Assembly (NCBI GenBank): GCA_022113835.1
Contig: JAILWY010000011.1
Location: 8,924,501-8,988,500 of the forward strand
Reading direction: 5' to 3'
DNA from: Atopsyche davidsoni
Lineage: Eukaryota > Arthropoda > Insecta > Trichoptera > Hydrobiosidae
DNA: 64,000 nt
Below the pieces are notes generated by a model that searched no databases, was not told where the DNA came from, and saw nothing but the letters and a program-made list of their open reading frames with translations. The stretch's first letter is position 1; each line of letters starts with the position of its first letter. A program made the position numbers and the translations under genes. Shown piece by piece: positions 23,601 through 33,640 of this stretch.

Positions 23601-24740
23601 CATGTAATGAAAGGTACACAAGCTCTCCTCAAGGGAACGTAACAAAGATGTTCTTTGATTCTGTTACGGACGCCGCTGTATACAGGAATACCTGCGGGAT
23701 TAGCTTTGAATCAACCCAGCTCCTGCGGGTCATGGAGTGATGAGGAGTTATCTCCGCAGGTTCCACTTGACACATGCCCTTGTGGTGATATTACTCCACA
23801 AACAGTGATCCACCTTGTAAGTTCATGCCCACACCAACTGGAGACCCAATGCCGAGTCACTGGCGAGACACCCACAGATGATGAAATCACTGGATGGCTT
23901 CTTGAAGCGTGTCATCAAACCTATGGGGTGTAGCTTCAGTCACTCCCATAAAATTTGTGATGGGAAAACTTGTACATAACAAGCAAGGCAATAAAAAAAA
24001 ACCTTTGGGTAGAGATGGAGAGCGAAGAAGCCCGAGAGAAGGAGGTAGCAGGCGGGCAGCAGCCTCTGGGGGGGCAGGGCGTGCGCCAGCGCGGGGGCGA
24101 AGGGCGCCACAGCTGCTGCAGCAGCCAGCAGCACGGCCAGCAGCGGCGCCGCCAGCGGAGACCCGGGCGGCCACGCCGACTGCGCCCCTGCAAGGCGAGC
24201 GCTACGAGTGAACATCGTCACGAAGCTTGGCACTCCACACTGCTAGGGAGGACGGCGGAGTCATCACCTTGGAGGGCCAGCAGCGGCAGCATGGCGGTGG
24301 CGCCGAGTGCCCTGGCGCCGACCAGCGCCGCGGCTCTCCGCGCCCAGCCGGCCCTGGGTTGGGCGCCGCGCCCGCGGACAAGACGCCGCACCGACGCGGC
24401 GCCGAGAGACGACGCGCACGACTCGCGCCGCCGCCCAGAGCTCCCCTGCAACACCAGCGAAACACGCCAACGTCAGAACCAGCCCCGACGCCTACTCCTC
24501 GAGCACCTGCTCCCGCTATACTCACTTCTATGAGGGCCGGTGGATGGCCGACCGTGGCTGGGCGGGGGGCGGGCCGCACCTGCAGCCCGACTGCCGCTCC
24601 TGGAACCGATCAAAGCAAAGTAGGGCAGAATGTTCTCGGCGGTGGTGCTGATGCTGAGGCGGTGGTGCTGACGTACCTACGGAGAGGCGGGGCCCTGGCG
24701 GCGGGCTGCCGAGGCGGCGCAGCTCCGGCAGGCTGCCCAT
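20681..24740 (-). CDS. unc-93: UNC-93-like multispanning membrane protein, nine exons
   Basis: Exons on the minus strand: 24740-24677, 24599-24526, 24445-24268, 24187-24003, 23111-22730, 21781-21447, 21335-21206, 21101-20964 and 20859-20681. All junctions are GT-AG and all phases agree, giving 554 codons and a TGA. Diagnostic of the UNC-93 family are CGARGCPGG at 319-327 (family CGANFCPG), FIGLEQGFLYAHF at 392-404, AGCDAVWDLLLPS in exon 8 and the last helix LRYLGLAIAILARTFLCAR in exon 9. YILLPAYLAAGALWTPLA (from 169) matches the family's second conserved region. Potential glycosylation sites NAS, NGS and NVT lie in the large loop. UNC-93 proteins are major-facilitator-like; worm UNC-93 modulates a potassium channel and vertebrate UNC93B1 traffics Toll-like receptors, so the ligand here is unknown. 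The first two exons are weakest: the usual first helix is not obvious. Introns are 77-111 bp except two of 948 and 891 bp filled by transposons. Confidence 0.82.
21820..22694 (+). mobile_element. Dead mariner element inside an unc-93 intron
   Basis: Begins with CGAGGGCGCTCCGATAAG directly after TA at 21818-21819; a weak inverted partner (GCCCTCC) is near 22686-22694. Broken frames in between match mariner transposase: EIKERLDAVYGDSSPSI and VFDESRPGAPKMATTEDN at the DNA-binding end, HHDNAPAHTSS (catalytic Asp region) at about 22476-22508, and KCIELKGDYFEK at the C terminus near 22630-22665. Several stops and frameshifts, and about 875 bp against about 1.3 kb for an intact element, show it cannot make transposase. 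It lies in the plus orientation within a minus-strand gene's 948-bp intron and accounts for nearly all of it. Confidence 0.85.
23159..24000 (+). mobile_element. 5'-truncated R1/jockey-like LINE in an unc-93 intron
   Basis: Broken frames encode an RNase H domain (KLADYCSVFQSELVAINEAL at about 23239, TDCRSGVDSI at about 23356, VGNERADEKAKEATKK at about 23483) and a C-terminal CCHC knuckle (CPCGDITPQTVIHLVSSCP at about 23780-23836), as in R1/jockey-type non-LTR retrotransposons. It ends with AATAAAAAAAA at 23990-24000. A 9-bp target duplication ACCTTTGGG is at 23150-23158 and 24001-24009, fixing both ends. It is the 3' 842 bp only and carries frameshifts, so it is a dead insertion. The right-hand duplication overlaps the 5' splice site of unc-93 exon 4. 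Confidence 0.85.
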
Positions 24741-24904
24741 GGGGGGCCCCTACCCGCCCCCCGCGCCCCTCCCCCCCTCCCCCATGACCTGCAACAGGAG
24801 ACACATGCTTCTACAGATCCTCACAACAACCTTCATCACCCTAAAAAACCAAGCAATACCACAAAAACGCGGGAACCTGCAATACTACTGTCCCAAAGAA
24901 AACC

Positions 24905-24965
24905 GTGAACCGAGACGGTCGCCAACCTCCTCTGAGGAGAGGCACCCGAAGAAGAAGATATTATT
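24905..24965 (+). repeat. LINE-tail repeat box (copy 1)
   Basis: Carries CGGTCGCCAACC followed by the near-palindrome TCCTCTGAGGAGAGGCAC and a GAAGAAGAA tract. The same box recurs at eight or nine other sites in the window and in two of them follows coding remnants of a LINE, so it is probably the 3' untranslated tail of that LINE family. A Tc1-like MITE starts directly after it. Confidence 0.6.
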
Positions 24966-24967
24966 TA

Positions 24968-25169
24968 GATGTCCCAAAATTAGCGCAAGATTTGAAGTAA
25001 GTAAAAAACGCAGATTTTAGTCTTTTGATTGCTATTTTTTAAATGAATCATAAAGTCAATACAATAGGGTAAACGTAAACTGTCACCTGTCAAATTGTTT
25101 TTTTTAAGTGTTCCCAAAACTTTACTGCAAAAATAGCGACAAATTCAAATCTTGCGTTAATTTTGGGAC

Positions 25170-25174
<5 letters not shown>
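24968..25174. mobile_element. MITE with Tc1-like inverted ends and TA flanks
   Basis: GATGTCCCAAAATTAGCGCA at 24968-24987 and onward is repeated inverted at about 25143-25174 (GGTGTCCCAAAATTAACGCA on the minus strand), about 30 bp with a few mismatches. TA precedes the left end (24966-24967) and follows the right end (25175-25176 reads AT/TA in an AT tract). No coding capacity. An AT dinucleotide repeat follows at 25175-25202. Confidence 0.65.
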
Positions 25175-25205
<31 letters not shown>

Positions 25206-25209
25206 GTTT

Positions 25210-25360
25210 AAGCTAACCTTTCACGTTGGCATTATCAAACAGATGGCGAAACCGGTAACAAATAAAAACGAACATGTGGAAAATCACTCAAGTATTTTAC
25301 TCAAAAATATTAAAATAGAATTCCACCAAGTACTCTCTGTCAAAAATATTGAATTTCTAA
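25210..25360. repeat. Copy of dispersed fold-back repeat family (copy 2)
   Basis: Contains AACCTTTCACGTTGGCATT and ATCAAACAG as in the 51.8-52.0 kb copy, then GCGAAACCGGTAACAAATAA, AATCACTCAAGTATTTTAC and AATTCCACCAAGTACTCTC. The hairpin motif on the minus strand keeps the TTGATAA box and stem (GCCAAC/GTTAGC) but GAAA has become TTAAA, so this copy is decayed. Confidence 0.6.
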
Positions 25361-26571
25361 GCATTAAGTCTTGAGAGATACACATTTGCTTGATTCCCGT
25401 CTCGAGTATCGAATTACGCAATTGCAGCAGCGATAATGAATTTTTAATCAGGCCATAATGGGAGTTTGTCGCGCGACGGCCTTGCGGGCCGCTACACTAT
25501 CGGCTTGAATTAGAAAAATATCTTAATCGGCAATTATGCGAACCCGGAGGTGTGGGGTTGCCAATTTTCATATAATAATTGGTTTTTACGAATTCTCGAT
25601 CTCTTCCTGGGAGCAAGGAAACAATCGCCTTGAGTGTTTTTAATAATTAACACCTGATTTCGCAGGTGATAATAAGATCATTGTTGGCGACGAAGCAGCT
25701 GTTTGATTCTGCTGCGTGAAAGTAGCAGTTGATTATTTTAATATAGTGTATGTTTGTAGGCATGTTTGAGACTTGAATCTACTGTGGGTTGGACCCTGGA
25801 ATATGATGGTGGATTGATGGTGGAGACGAGGTTCTATGGGTCTATATTTCTGGGTCTGATCATTATATACTTTAACCAGTTCACTTCCTCGTAAGATGCA
25901 GTACATTCATACCAGATAAACAAATGTGTAATGATCTATTTGTTTATGCTAATAAGAAGTTAAGTGATATCTAATGTTGTTTTAATAATATAGGAAGATA
26001 TTTCTTGTGTAGCAATTAAAACCGTAATGTCGTTAGTATTAATAATTAGGTTATGTTTTTTTTTATTTATTTCAATATACTGGGGCAATTGCTGATAATG
26101 ATATGTCGATCGTAGGTGTTATGCCGCGTCAATAAAAAAATAATAATTTTACAAAAAACTGTTTTTTTTGTGAGATGATAAATGATTGCATTGTATTTAT
26201 AATATTTAAAAAAAAACGCGATGATTATACGTTGCATTGTGTTGCAGCCAAAAAAAAACCATGAAATGAAAGTTGCCATATGCTAAGTCGCTAATAACAT
26301 GATAAAGGAGTGACAAGGCATCTAACAGGAGGTCGAGGAGAGTGGACAACTTCCGGAGAGGCCTTCGTCTGACAGTGGATTTTCAACTGATAAAAGCACT
26401 ATATCAATTACTGAGATATGTTTATTTATGTGTGTGTATAAATAAATATATATTTGGATATAGTGGATATCAAATTCTGTTGGGGAAACCGGTCGCTTTA
26501 TACACATAGAATATATATTTATATATATATTTATTATATATTATAATTAAAAGTTGTTTATTTACTTCAGG
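25361..26571. other. AT-rich intergenic DNA, no gene seen
   Basis: No coding signal or clear element. Simple T and A runs at about 26057-26066 and 26161-26170 and AT-rich tracts around 26500-26550. Confidence 0.5.
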
Positions 26572-26640
26572 GTAAGTGACCTGGCAGAGGTCGAACCTGG
26601 TCTCCTCTCTCAACCAATGGACCACGACGCGTCACAGCTC
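26572..26640 (-). repeat. tRNA-like sequence (minus strand)
   Basis: On the minus strand the piece starts GTGACGC, has an A-box-like TGGTCCATTGG, a B-box-like GGTTCGACCTC, and closes with GTCAC complementary to its start. It is about 12 bases too short for a full cloverleaf, lacking the anticodon arm, so it is a tRNA-derived SINE head or retropseudogene. Confidence 0.4.
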
Positions 26641-26689
26641 AAGACGTATCGCGATTACATCAACTTGAATTATTAAGGTTAGGTTAGTT

Positions 26690-26768
26690 ATAAACCGGCT
26701 CGCAGTCCAGTGGTGACGACCCCTGCGAGTCTGTGTGAGGTCCTGGGTTCGAACTCTGGCATCTTGCT
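26690..26768 (+). repeat. tRNA-derived SINE head
   Basis: GCAGTCCAGTGGTGACGAC (A-box region) is followed 37 bases later by GGGTTCGAACTCTGG (B box and T-arm). It is joined to a non-tRNA body that runs into the hairpin motif copy at 26836-26865, which suggests a composite retroelement. Confidence 0.5.
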
Positions 26769-26835
26769 GATTTCCGTCATCATGCAATTTGGAACATATT
26801 GGAGTGATGCATAAATTGCCACACATACCAAATCC

Positions 26836-26865
26836 TCGAAGATGCTCCCAGTACCGCGACCGAAA
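26836..26865 (+). other. Hairpin motif, degenerate copy (TCGAAGA ... CGAAACGTCG)
   Basis: TCGAAGA-T is followed by GCTCCCAGTACCGCGACC and GAAACGTCG. Outer stem pairs are partly lost, but the central GTACC and the GAAACGTC end match the other copies of the GTACC subfamily. Confidence 0.4.
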
Positions 26866-29541
26866 CGTCGAAGAAAACACAAAATCATTGAATGACGAAG
26901 CTTTCAAAGTTGCATATGCCGAAGGGCTACAAGTGTTTAAATTTAAAAAAATTTCCCAAAGGATGAAAAGAACGTGGATATAATAACACATGATGCAGGT
27001 TTTGTGATTTGTCCGTGTATAAGCGAATGCCGGAAACGTAACAAAGCGGACAATCACGACTGGCTGTGAATACTTCCTACTGGGCGCTCGCCTGCTCTCT
27101 TGCGGCCTTCTACTTTAAAAGAGTAGAATTGATCTAGACTAGGATTATCTAAACCTTGTAATGAAAATGCTTCGTTCTATTCTTTTCACATTATTTTTAT
27201 TTTGATGTGTTTTTGAAATAATTTAAATTAATCAATGATTATTATTTATGATATTAAATAGCTTCGCATTGTTCACCCGGACAGTAATGTAAATAATATT
27301 TAAATAATAAATAATTGAAAATTCAAACGGATGATTGAATCGACGTCCGAAATTCATTGATCGCCGATGATATTAATTGATGTTTGAATCAATTATCTTA
27401 CGTTATTGTCTTTAGTAGCCGCCATGTTGTTTTGCGTCGTCATGGCGGCCGCGAGTATGGGTGGTTGATTTGAATGTTGGCGACCTTCTGGGCGGCTCGT
27501 TAACAAAGATTTACGACTCGGAAAGTTGCAGCCAACAATACGCGCCGGGTACCTCCATCCAGCAGCGGATCGGGACTAGGTCTTTCTCCGCATCCGGCAC
27601 CGCAAGGACCACGGTGACATTGGATTGACTTACAGACATTGGGTATTGATGCGAGTTGGTTTAGATCAGTGGTGGCCAACCTTTTTGGGCCCACTAACCC
27701 TTTGTATTAAATTTTTAATCGCTTGCTAAAAAGCAATACATTCAAATAAATTATATTATATAAAAAAAAATAATTGATTGCTACAGTAAGCACGAGAATC
27801 TGTTTTACGATAAAAAGCACGTTAAGACCAACCACACCTTTATCATGTCCTTTCTGGACCTTTTCAAGGAGTAAATGATTGAATTTTTTTTAAATATAAT
27901 ATTATATGCTTTGGCACAAAAAAAACGCTTAAATTTGAAATATAACTCTTATAAATACATAAATTATTTTTAACCAAATGGCTAGGTGATTACAACTGTT
28001 TTCATCTGTGAGCGCTCTCGTCTTTCAAAGAATTTTTCAGGCATACAAAGAGTCTGAAAAAAAGTGAAATTCATAAAAAAGAAGGGAATCGTGATCTATC
28101 CGCCATTTGGCGATTTATTTTAATGTGGAGTATTGCAAATTAAATCGGGTTGCTTTTACGAATAATCGGGGTGTGCTGCCTCCGTTGGAAATAGCTTGTT
28201 TTGATTCTGTTCAACGAATTTGGTTCGGCTTTGCATGAGTAAGTTTGTGTGAATCGATACGCTTGAGTAAACTGAAAATCGCCAGCTAATACTCGCGGGC
28301 GTTTCTGAGAAAAATTTGATACGGCTGCGTCAAAGTAGCAGCTATTTTATATTAAAATAAACTGTGAGCCCGTGAATCATCACAAGTCGCATAAGGGAAT
28401 ATTTTAGGATTTGAGAACAACACAATTTTATTAATATTATTATTTAATATAATATATAAAAGATAAAAGTGTGGGTTCGAATCCCTCAAATATAACAGTT
28501 ATAAATTTTTACATATAAAATTACTAGAAATACCTGGAGTCTCAAAAAACCCAATAAAATCTGGAGTCAGATTTTTCACTTGCGGCCTTTTTCTCATGTA
28601 AAATTTCTTTTTCATATTATATTAAATGAATTAATAAAAAAAAATAGGATTCGCATAATAATATTTAAAAAATCAAATATCATATTGTTAAGCGCGGTTT
28701 TCGTATAATTTAAGTATTTATTAACTTTTAATAAAATTTTCGTCTCGTCTGTCAAAAGCAGTGACATTTTTAAATTAACGAAAAATACAAAATCTGCGTT
28801 AAAATGACAAAATTATAAAATTTACATAAACACAATTAAAACATAAATATTAAATAATTAACATTTATTTAACGCAATATACCAGATGAAACGACGGGAA
28901 ATTTTTCTAAAAACTATTCGCGACAGTGGCGTACTTGTTCAAATATGAAGGCAAGAAAAAAATCATATAAATATCGTCGTTTCGTGCGTGAATCGATAAC
29001 CTAATAATTTTATCAACAAAAAACATATAAAAATATATATATATTATAAAAATAGATCAAAGACTTCGTTTGAGTAGGTTTTCTGTGCCAGTGGTTTTAG
29101 TTTTTTTGTGAAAAAATCTTGTTTATTTTTTGACACACTCGAGGGACGGGAATAATCGATCGGCTCTTTGATCGACTCGATTCGAATAGACTGTGAAAAT
29201 AATCGAATAATCACATTGAGCATCTAAAATTATCTAGAAATTAAATGTTGTTTTATTCATGAACCGAATTTTTGTCGCGTAGCTTCAAATTTTAATCGAA
29301 AAAACTCTTTACTAAAACACTCATAATTTATCAAATAATTTAGATATTTTTTTCGGATTAAATTATTTGAAAGGTCTAGTCTTGTAAAAACAACTTCATA
29401 TATTTTTTTATTTTTATAATGAGCTCTTATATGTCGATAAAAAATATTATAATTATATAATTTCCGTATATGAGTTATTTCCTTTATTTTAAACTGCAGC
29501 TATATATATATTTCCTGATGTTATTAAATATATAAAATCTT

Positions 29542-29599
<58 letters not shown>

Positions 29600-29903
29600 G
29601 TTACTGTTGTCCATATCAATTGAATATTCAACGCATACGCATTAATAATAGCACTTCCAGTCTAGCAATATGCAAGACTTTGAACCGTTTCATACAAGTG
29701 TGTAATCGAAACATTATTTGATATAAAGCATGCAATTAATGGAGTGTTTTGTTATGCCAATATAAATGAAATAAATTATAATATAACAATTGAATTCGGT
29801 GGTTGTATTGGATATGGTGCCATTGTGAAGTGGTTTCGCATTAAAAATCTCCCGACGATTTTCAACGCGTGATTCGACAACCTGAAGCAGCTCGGGTCAC
29901 AGG
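26866..29903. other. AT-rich intergenic DNA with simple repeats
   Basis: No gene recognised. A GC-richer patch at about 27420-27660 is unidentified. CAGTGGTGGCCAACC at 27667-27681 looks like a single hAT terminus. TGGGTTCGAATCCC at 28473-28486 is a perfect B box without an A box. An AT dinucleotide microsatellite of about 50 bases lies at about 29549-29596. Confidence 0.5.
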
Positions 29904-29933
29904 TTGAAGATGGCCCCGGTGCCGGCGCCGAAA
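29904..29933 (+). other. Hairpin motif TTGAAGA-T-GGCcCCGG/CCGGcGCC-GAAA (copy)
   Basis: TTGAAGA, spacer T, an 8-bp stem with one C/C mismatch and a two-base loop, then GAAACGTCGG. The strongest stem of the family by GC content. It overlaps an open frame reading APVPAPKRRK, which I take as accidental. Confidence 0.5.
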
Positions 29934-32072
29934 CGTCGGAAACTTCGACGCGAGCGTGATCTCAGCTGTTGCCGGAGCCTGCGAGCGCAGAAATGTACAA
30001 CCTTCGCAAATTCCGGATATCTATTCAACCGAGCTGGCGTGACCGCTGGCCAATCTATTTTTTGCCCACCTGCCAATACGCGTCCACCAGACAGTCCGCC
30101 AAGTCATATCGGCTTTTTAAATTTTTTTTATTATGCCACTGCTCGGAATAAATTAATAAAACATAATATATTATGCACAGTGATATAATTTCCTTTTTTT
30201 GTGCGTTTTATTTTGTAACTTCCCCTCGACATTGAACGTGAAATTTTCTGGTGTTGTATATTTTATCTCGAAGGTTTTTTTTGTCTTTACTCCGCGTGTG
30301 GAAGAATCTGAATTTAGATGATTCGAGAAGGATCTTTCTGTAACTGTACTGCTGTGTGAGGGCAGGCGTTCTGAGGCAACTGCGGCTGTGCTCAGAAGTA
30401 GATATTATTTTTACAGAATTAACGACCTTTAAGATGGACTTGACCTTGAGGCTTTGGTGTACTTTGTTTTTTTACTAGTTGATTTCCAGGTTTCTTGCAA
30501 TAAGCAACGAGTATACAATTTACAATTAAAAAATATTAAAGAAATATATATTTTACCCGGATTTGAACTTAAAACCTAAAATAAGTTATACTTAGCGCAC
30601 GAACCGTTAAAAGTTATCTTAGTCTAAAAATGTATTTGAGATACACAACTTTGATTAAAATTTAAAGTAGAAAGATGCAAAATATATAATTGGTAATAAA
30701 CAACGTACCATATTTATTGAAGATACTTAAACTTGCTGCTGATATATCTTTATCAAATTAATTGGTTGGCTTACGAGACCGGACGATTAATGCGATTAGG
30801 CATTTACAAGCAGTTATCGATGAAATGGTTCCTCAACGGCAGACCTCTATCCTTCAATCGATTCGGACACGCCGGTGTTTACGTCAGTGAAAAAAACAGG
30901 TTGTATCGAATGCGTGACCCTCGTAACAAGAGGGGATATCTTAAAAAATCTTAACTACCATATATGTATAAATATTTATAATTATATTAATTATGTACGC
31001 TTTGTACGCACTTAAGGATTTTGAATAAAACATGATGCTTAAAAACATAACGACGAAAATTTTTTCACCCAAACATTTGTAAGGAATATTTTTTTTATTG
31101 TTTCCATAATTTCAGCAAAAAATACTTTTTTTTAAACAGTGTATATATTTTTCACACTCTCATATGATCACAATCTTAAAAGAATCCTTTTTGGGCAAAA
31201 GCGCTCACACACAAAAACAATCGTAAGCTTTCTGAGATTTTGATGGATGACTTGTGTTTTGATACAATTTTGATATCAAATTTGATGGTGTAATATATAT
31301 TTTTATTTTGCTTGGCAGTGCAGGGAGTCTGGAGACGCTGCTCATCGATCAGCCGGGGATGGCCTTGAACCGGCCACCCCGGCGGGCAGCGTGCCAGGGG
31401 CCGAGGTGACGGCCAGGGCGGGGCGGCGGCCCCGGGCAGCCGGCCGGCTAGACGACAACGAAGAAAGGGGAAGAAAGACCCGATAGAGCCAAACGACAAG
31501 TGATTTTTGTCTGAAAAACCACTGTACTGGAAATTCATTTATTTTCAATAAAAAAAAACTAACAATTCTTACGAATGAAAAAACCGTCGTATTTGATACA
31601 AATATCGACAAAAAATAAAATGTCTTGAATTATATAAACACAGTAAAATAATTTGTTTATGTTCCTCTTGTTACCTAGTTTTTACATTTATTTGTTTAAA
31701 CATACGAAATAAAGGGTTTTTTACACGTATTTTCCCCTATAAAACACGTATACGCTACCACCTAAGCCACACTCCTGTAAGCCCCACAAGTATTGTAACC
31801 TCAGAGGAGGTTGGCGGTAACTCATGGTTTTCTAGGGGGAAAATAGTGTAGTGGGCTCGAGTGCATTTTTATATATAATTTCCTCGCAAAGCTCTGACTG
31901 CTGAAAGCTGTTGCAACTATATTATACAAAAAATATATAATATATATAAATAAGTTTTTTTTGTGGGGTTCGGGTCTACATTCCAAAGAGCAATCCAAGA
32001 CATTGAAATTTTACCTTTGCGTTGCAAATATTATTTAAAAAAAGGTTTCTATATGGGTAGAACCTCGCTTTA
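29934..32072. other. Intergenic DNA without recognisable gene
   Basis: A short open frame at about 30760-30954 has no start context or family resemblance. A GC-rich patch at 31312-31455 includes a minus-strand CCGGTTCAAGGCC box like the SINE at 4.5 kb. A minus-strand LINE-tail box lies at 31800-31852. Confidence 0.5.
31800..31852 (-). repeat. LINE-tail repeat box (minus strand)
   Basis: On the minus strand it reads CCCCTAGAAAACCATGA, then CGCCAACCTCCTCTGAGG, matching the arrangement at 36508-36575. It lacks the AGAGGCAC end. Confidence 0.55.
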
Positions 32073-32074
32073 TA

Positions 32075-32629
32075 CAGGGTGTCCAAAAAGAGTATCGGGT
32101 GAACGTGAATAGCGACCGTTATTGCGATATGCTGCGAAAATTTTTGGGCCCAGAGTTGCAAGAGTTTCAAGGTTTCAGCTCAAGAACGTGGTTCCAACAA
32201 AAATTCCACTTGTCATACATCCAATCAATCAATCGAAGCTGTTAACGAATTATTCCCTAATAAGGTCATTTCACGTAGAGGTTACATCAAGAAGCCCCGA
32301 CCTTAGCCTTCTTGACTATTTCGTATGGGGATACCTTAAAAGTAGGGTTTATGCGAATAATCTGACGAACCTAAAGGAATTGAAACAAAACATCAGGTCA
32401 GAAATTGGGCAGCAATATCGAGGGCTATGTGTCAGCGTGTTATCAGCAATCTTCGTTCCAGATTAGAAGAGTGCCAGCAGCGCGTAACGGTCGCTATTTG
32501 GATAACATCATCTTTTCGAAATAATTTTCCGTTTTGTTATATATAATCAACACTAAAAAAATACTTGATTACACGTAGTTTTTGTTTTACTGAACTAACA
32601 AATACCCGATGCGCTTTTTGGACACCCTG
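32075..32629 (+). mobile_element. Tc1/mariner-superfamily element with intact ends (copy A)
   Basis: CAGGGTGTCCAAAAAGAGTA at 32075 onward (26 bp in all, to CGGGT) is repeated inverted at 32604-32629 with two mismatches, and TA flanks both sides (32073-32074, 32630-32631), the duplication of this superfamily. The 555-bp body holds frameshifted transposase remnants: INQSKLLTNYSLIRSFH, then SPDLSLLDYFVWGYLKSRVY, whose PDLSPLDYF-type motif is conserved near the third catalytic residue in Tc1/mariner transposases. It lacks the N-terminal half, so it is an internally deleted, non-autonomous copy that could still be moved in trans. Confidence 0.85.
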
Positions 32630-33053
32630 TACCTGGCAGGGGCTGTAGCCTTCGGAAGAGGTCGGGTGGCTGCGTCTGTTCAAACTTTACAAGTAAGTTG
32701 AATAATTCACGTGGCGTTGGGGGAGCACGTGCGGCGCCACGTGAGGGCCCCGACGAGGTCCTGCGAGAAAAGGACTCGCCGTAAAATAGGGGCTGGGAGC
32801 TCCACCCCCCCCTCCCCCCCGGGGGGCACGCAATCGATATTTATTCACCCCCCTTCGTGCCCAGCGAAAAACTCTACTGAATAAAAACAGTTTATATTTC
32901 AAACAACTTAAAAAAAAAAAAATAATTTAAACATTAACAAGTAAAATATGCGTATAGAGTATTTTTTAAATATTTTATATGCTAACGGCTAGAGAAAAAA
33001 TAAGTATAAATCATCTACAAGCTCAAGGGTGGAACTTTGAGAAAAACAACATT
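32630..33053. other. GC-rich patch and poly-purine/pyrimidine tract
   Basis: CACGTGGCG and GCGCCACGTG at about 32710-32743 form a hairpin with CACGTG E-boxes; C-runs and G-runs follow at 32811-32826. No open frame of interest. Otherwise AT-rich. Confidence 0.5.
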
Positions 33054-33640
33054 GCAAAGCATATGCCCGAGTCGTAACATGTATCTTCACATTGTTAAAA
33101 AAGTGGTGTGTGGTTGTAGACGTCTCAGTAGTAAGCCATTTGTGCTGCACGTTTATGGTGAAAGACTAAATGATGGTTAGTAGTAAATTACCTATCAGAC
33201 GAAGGCTTCCCTTTAACAGCCGAATGTTGATAGTTAAAGGTTGGCAAAAATACAAAGCAAATGCCAGAGTCGTAACTTGTATCTTCACCTGTGACTTGCT
33301 ATTGTAAAAAAGTGGTGTGTGACGTCTCAATAGTATGCCATTTGTGATGCGCTTTTGTGGTGAAAGAGGTATAATACTAAATTACCTATCACACGAGTGT
33401 CTCCCTTTTAGAGCCGGAAGTTGATAACTAGAGGTTGGCAAAAATGCAAAGCAAATGCCAGAGTCGTAACTTGTATCTTCACCTATGACTTGGTATTGCA
33501 AAAAAGTGGTGTGTGGTTGTAGACGTCTCAGTAGTAAGCCATTTGTGATGCGCTTTTGTGGTGAAAGAGGCGTAGTACTAAATCAACTATCAGACGAAGG
33601 CCTCCCTTTTACAGCCGGAAGTTGATAATTAGAGGTTGGT
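33054..33640 (+). repeat. Tandem array, three ~195-bp units
   Basis: Units start with CAAAGCA(A/T)ATGCC at 33055, 33253 and 33447 (periods 198 and 194). Each carries GAGTCGTAAC, TGTATCTTCAC, AAAAAGTGGTGTGTG, ACGTCTCA(A/G)TAGTA, GCCATTTGTG, CGAAGGC or equivalent and AGAGGTTGGCAAAAAT. Units two and three are more alike than unit one. Non-coding in all frames. A minisatellite or the body of a repetitive element. Confidence 0.85.

Noticed and set aside
23970..24800. Open frames of about 100-190 codons on the plus strand over the 5' exons of the UNC-93-like gene
   Set aside because: GC-rich antisense shadows; the minus-strand exons have matching splice sites and family motifs.
27667..27690. Single CAGTGGTGGCCAACC end
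   Set aside because: No partner end found nearby; could be chance or a truncated element.
30733..30954. Open frame reading MRLGIYKQLSMKWFLNGRPL in its middle
   Set aside because: No ATG at its start, no family match and no splice partners. It could be a transposon remnant but I cannot support it.
33054..33640. CRISPR-like array
   Set aside because: Units are long, diverged and contiguous without spacers, and the DNA is nuclear animal DNA.
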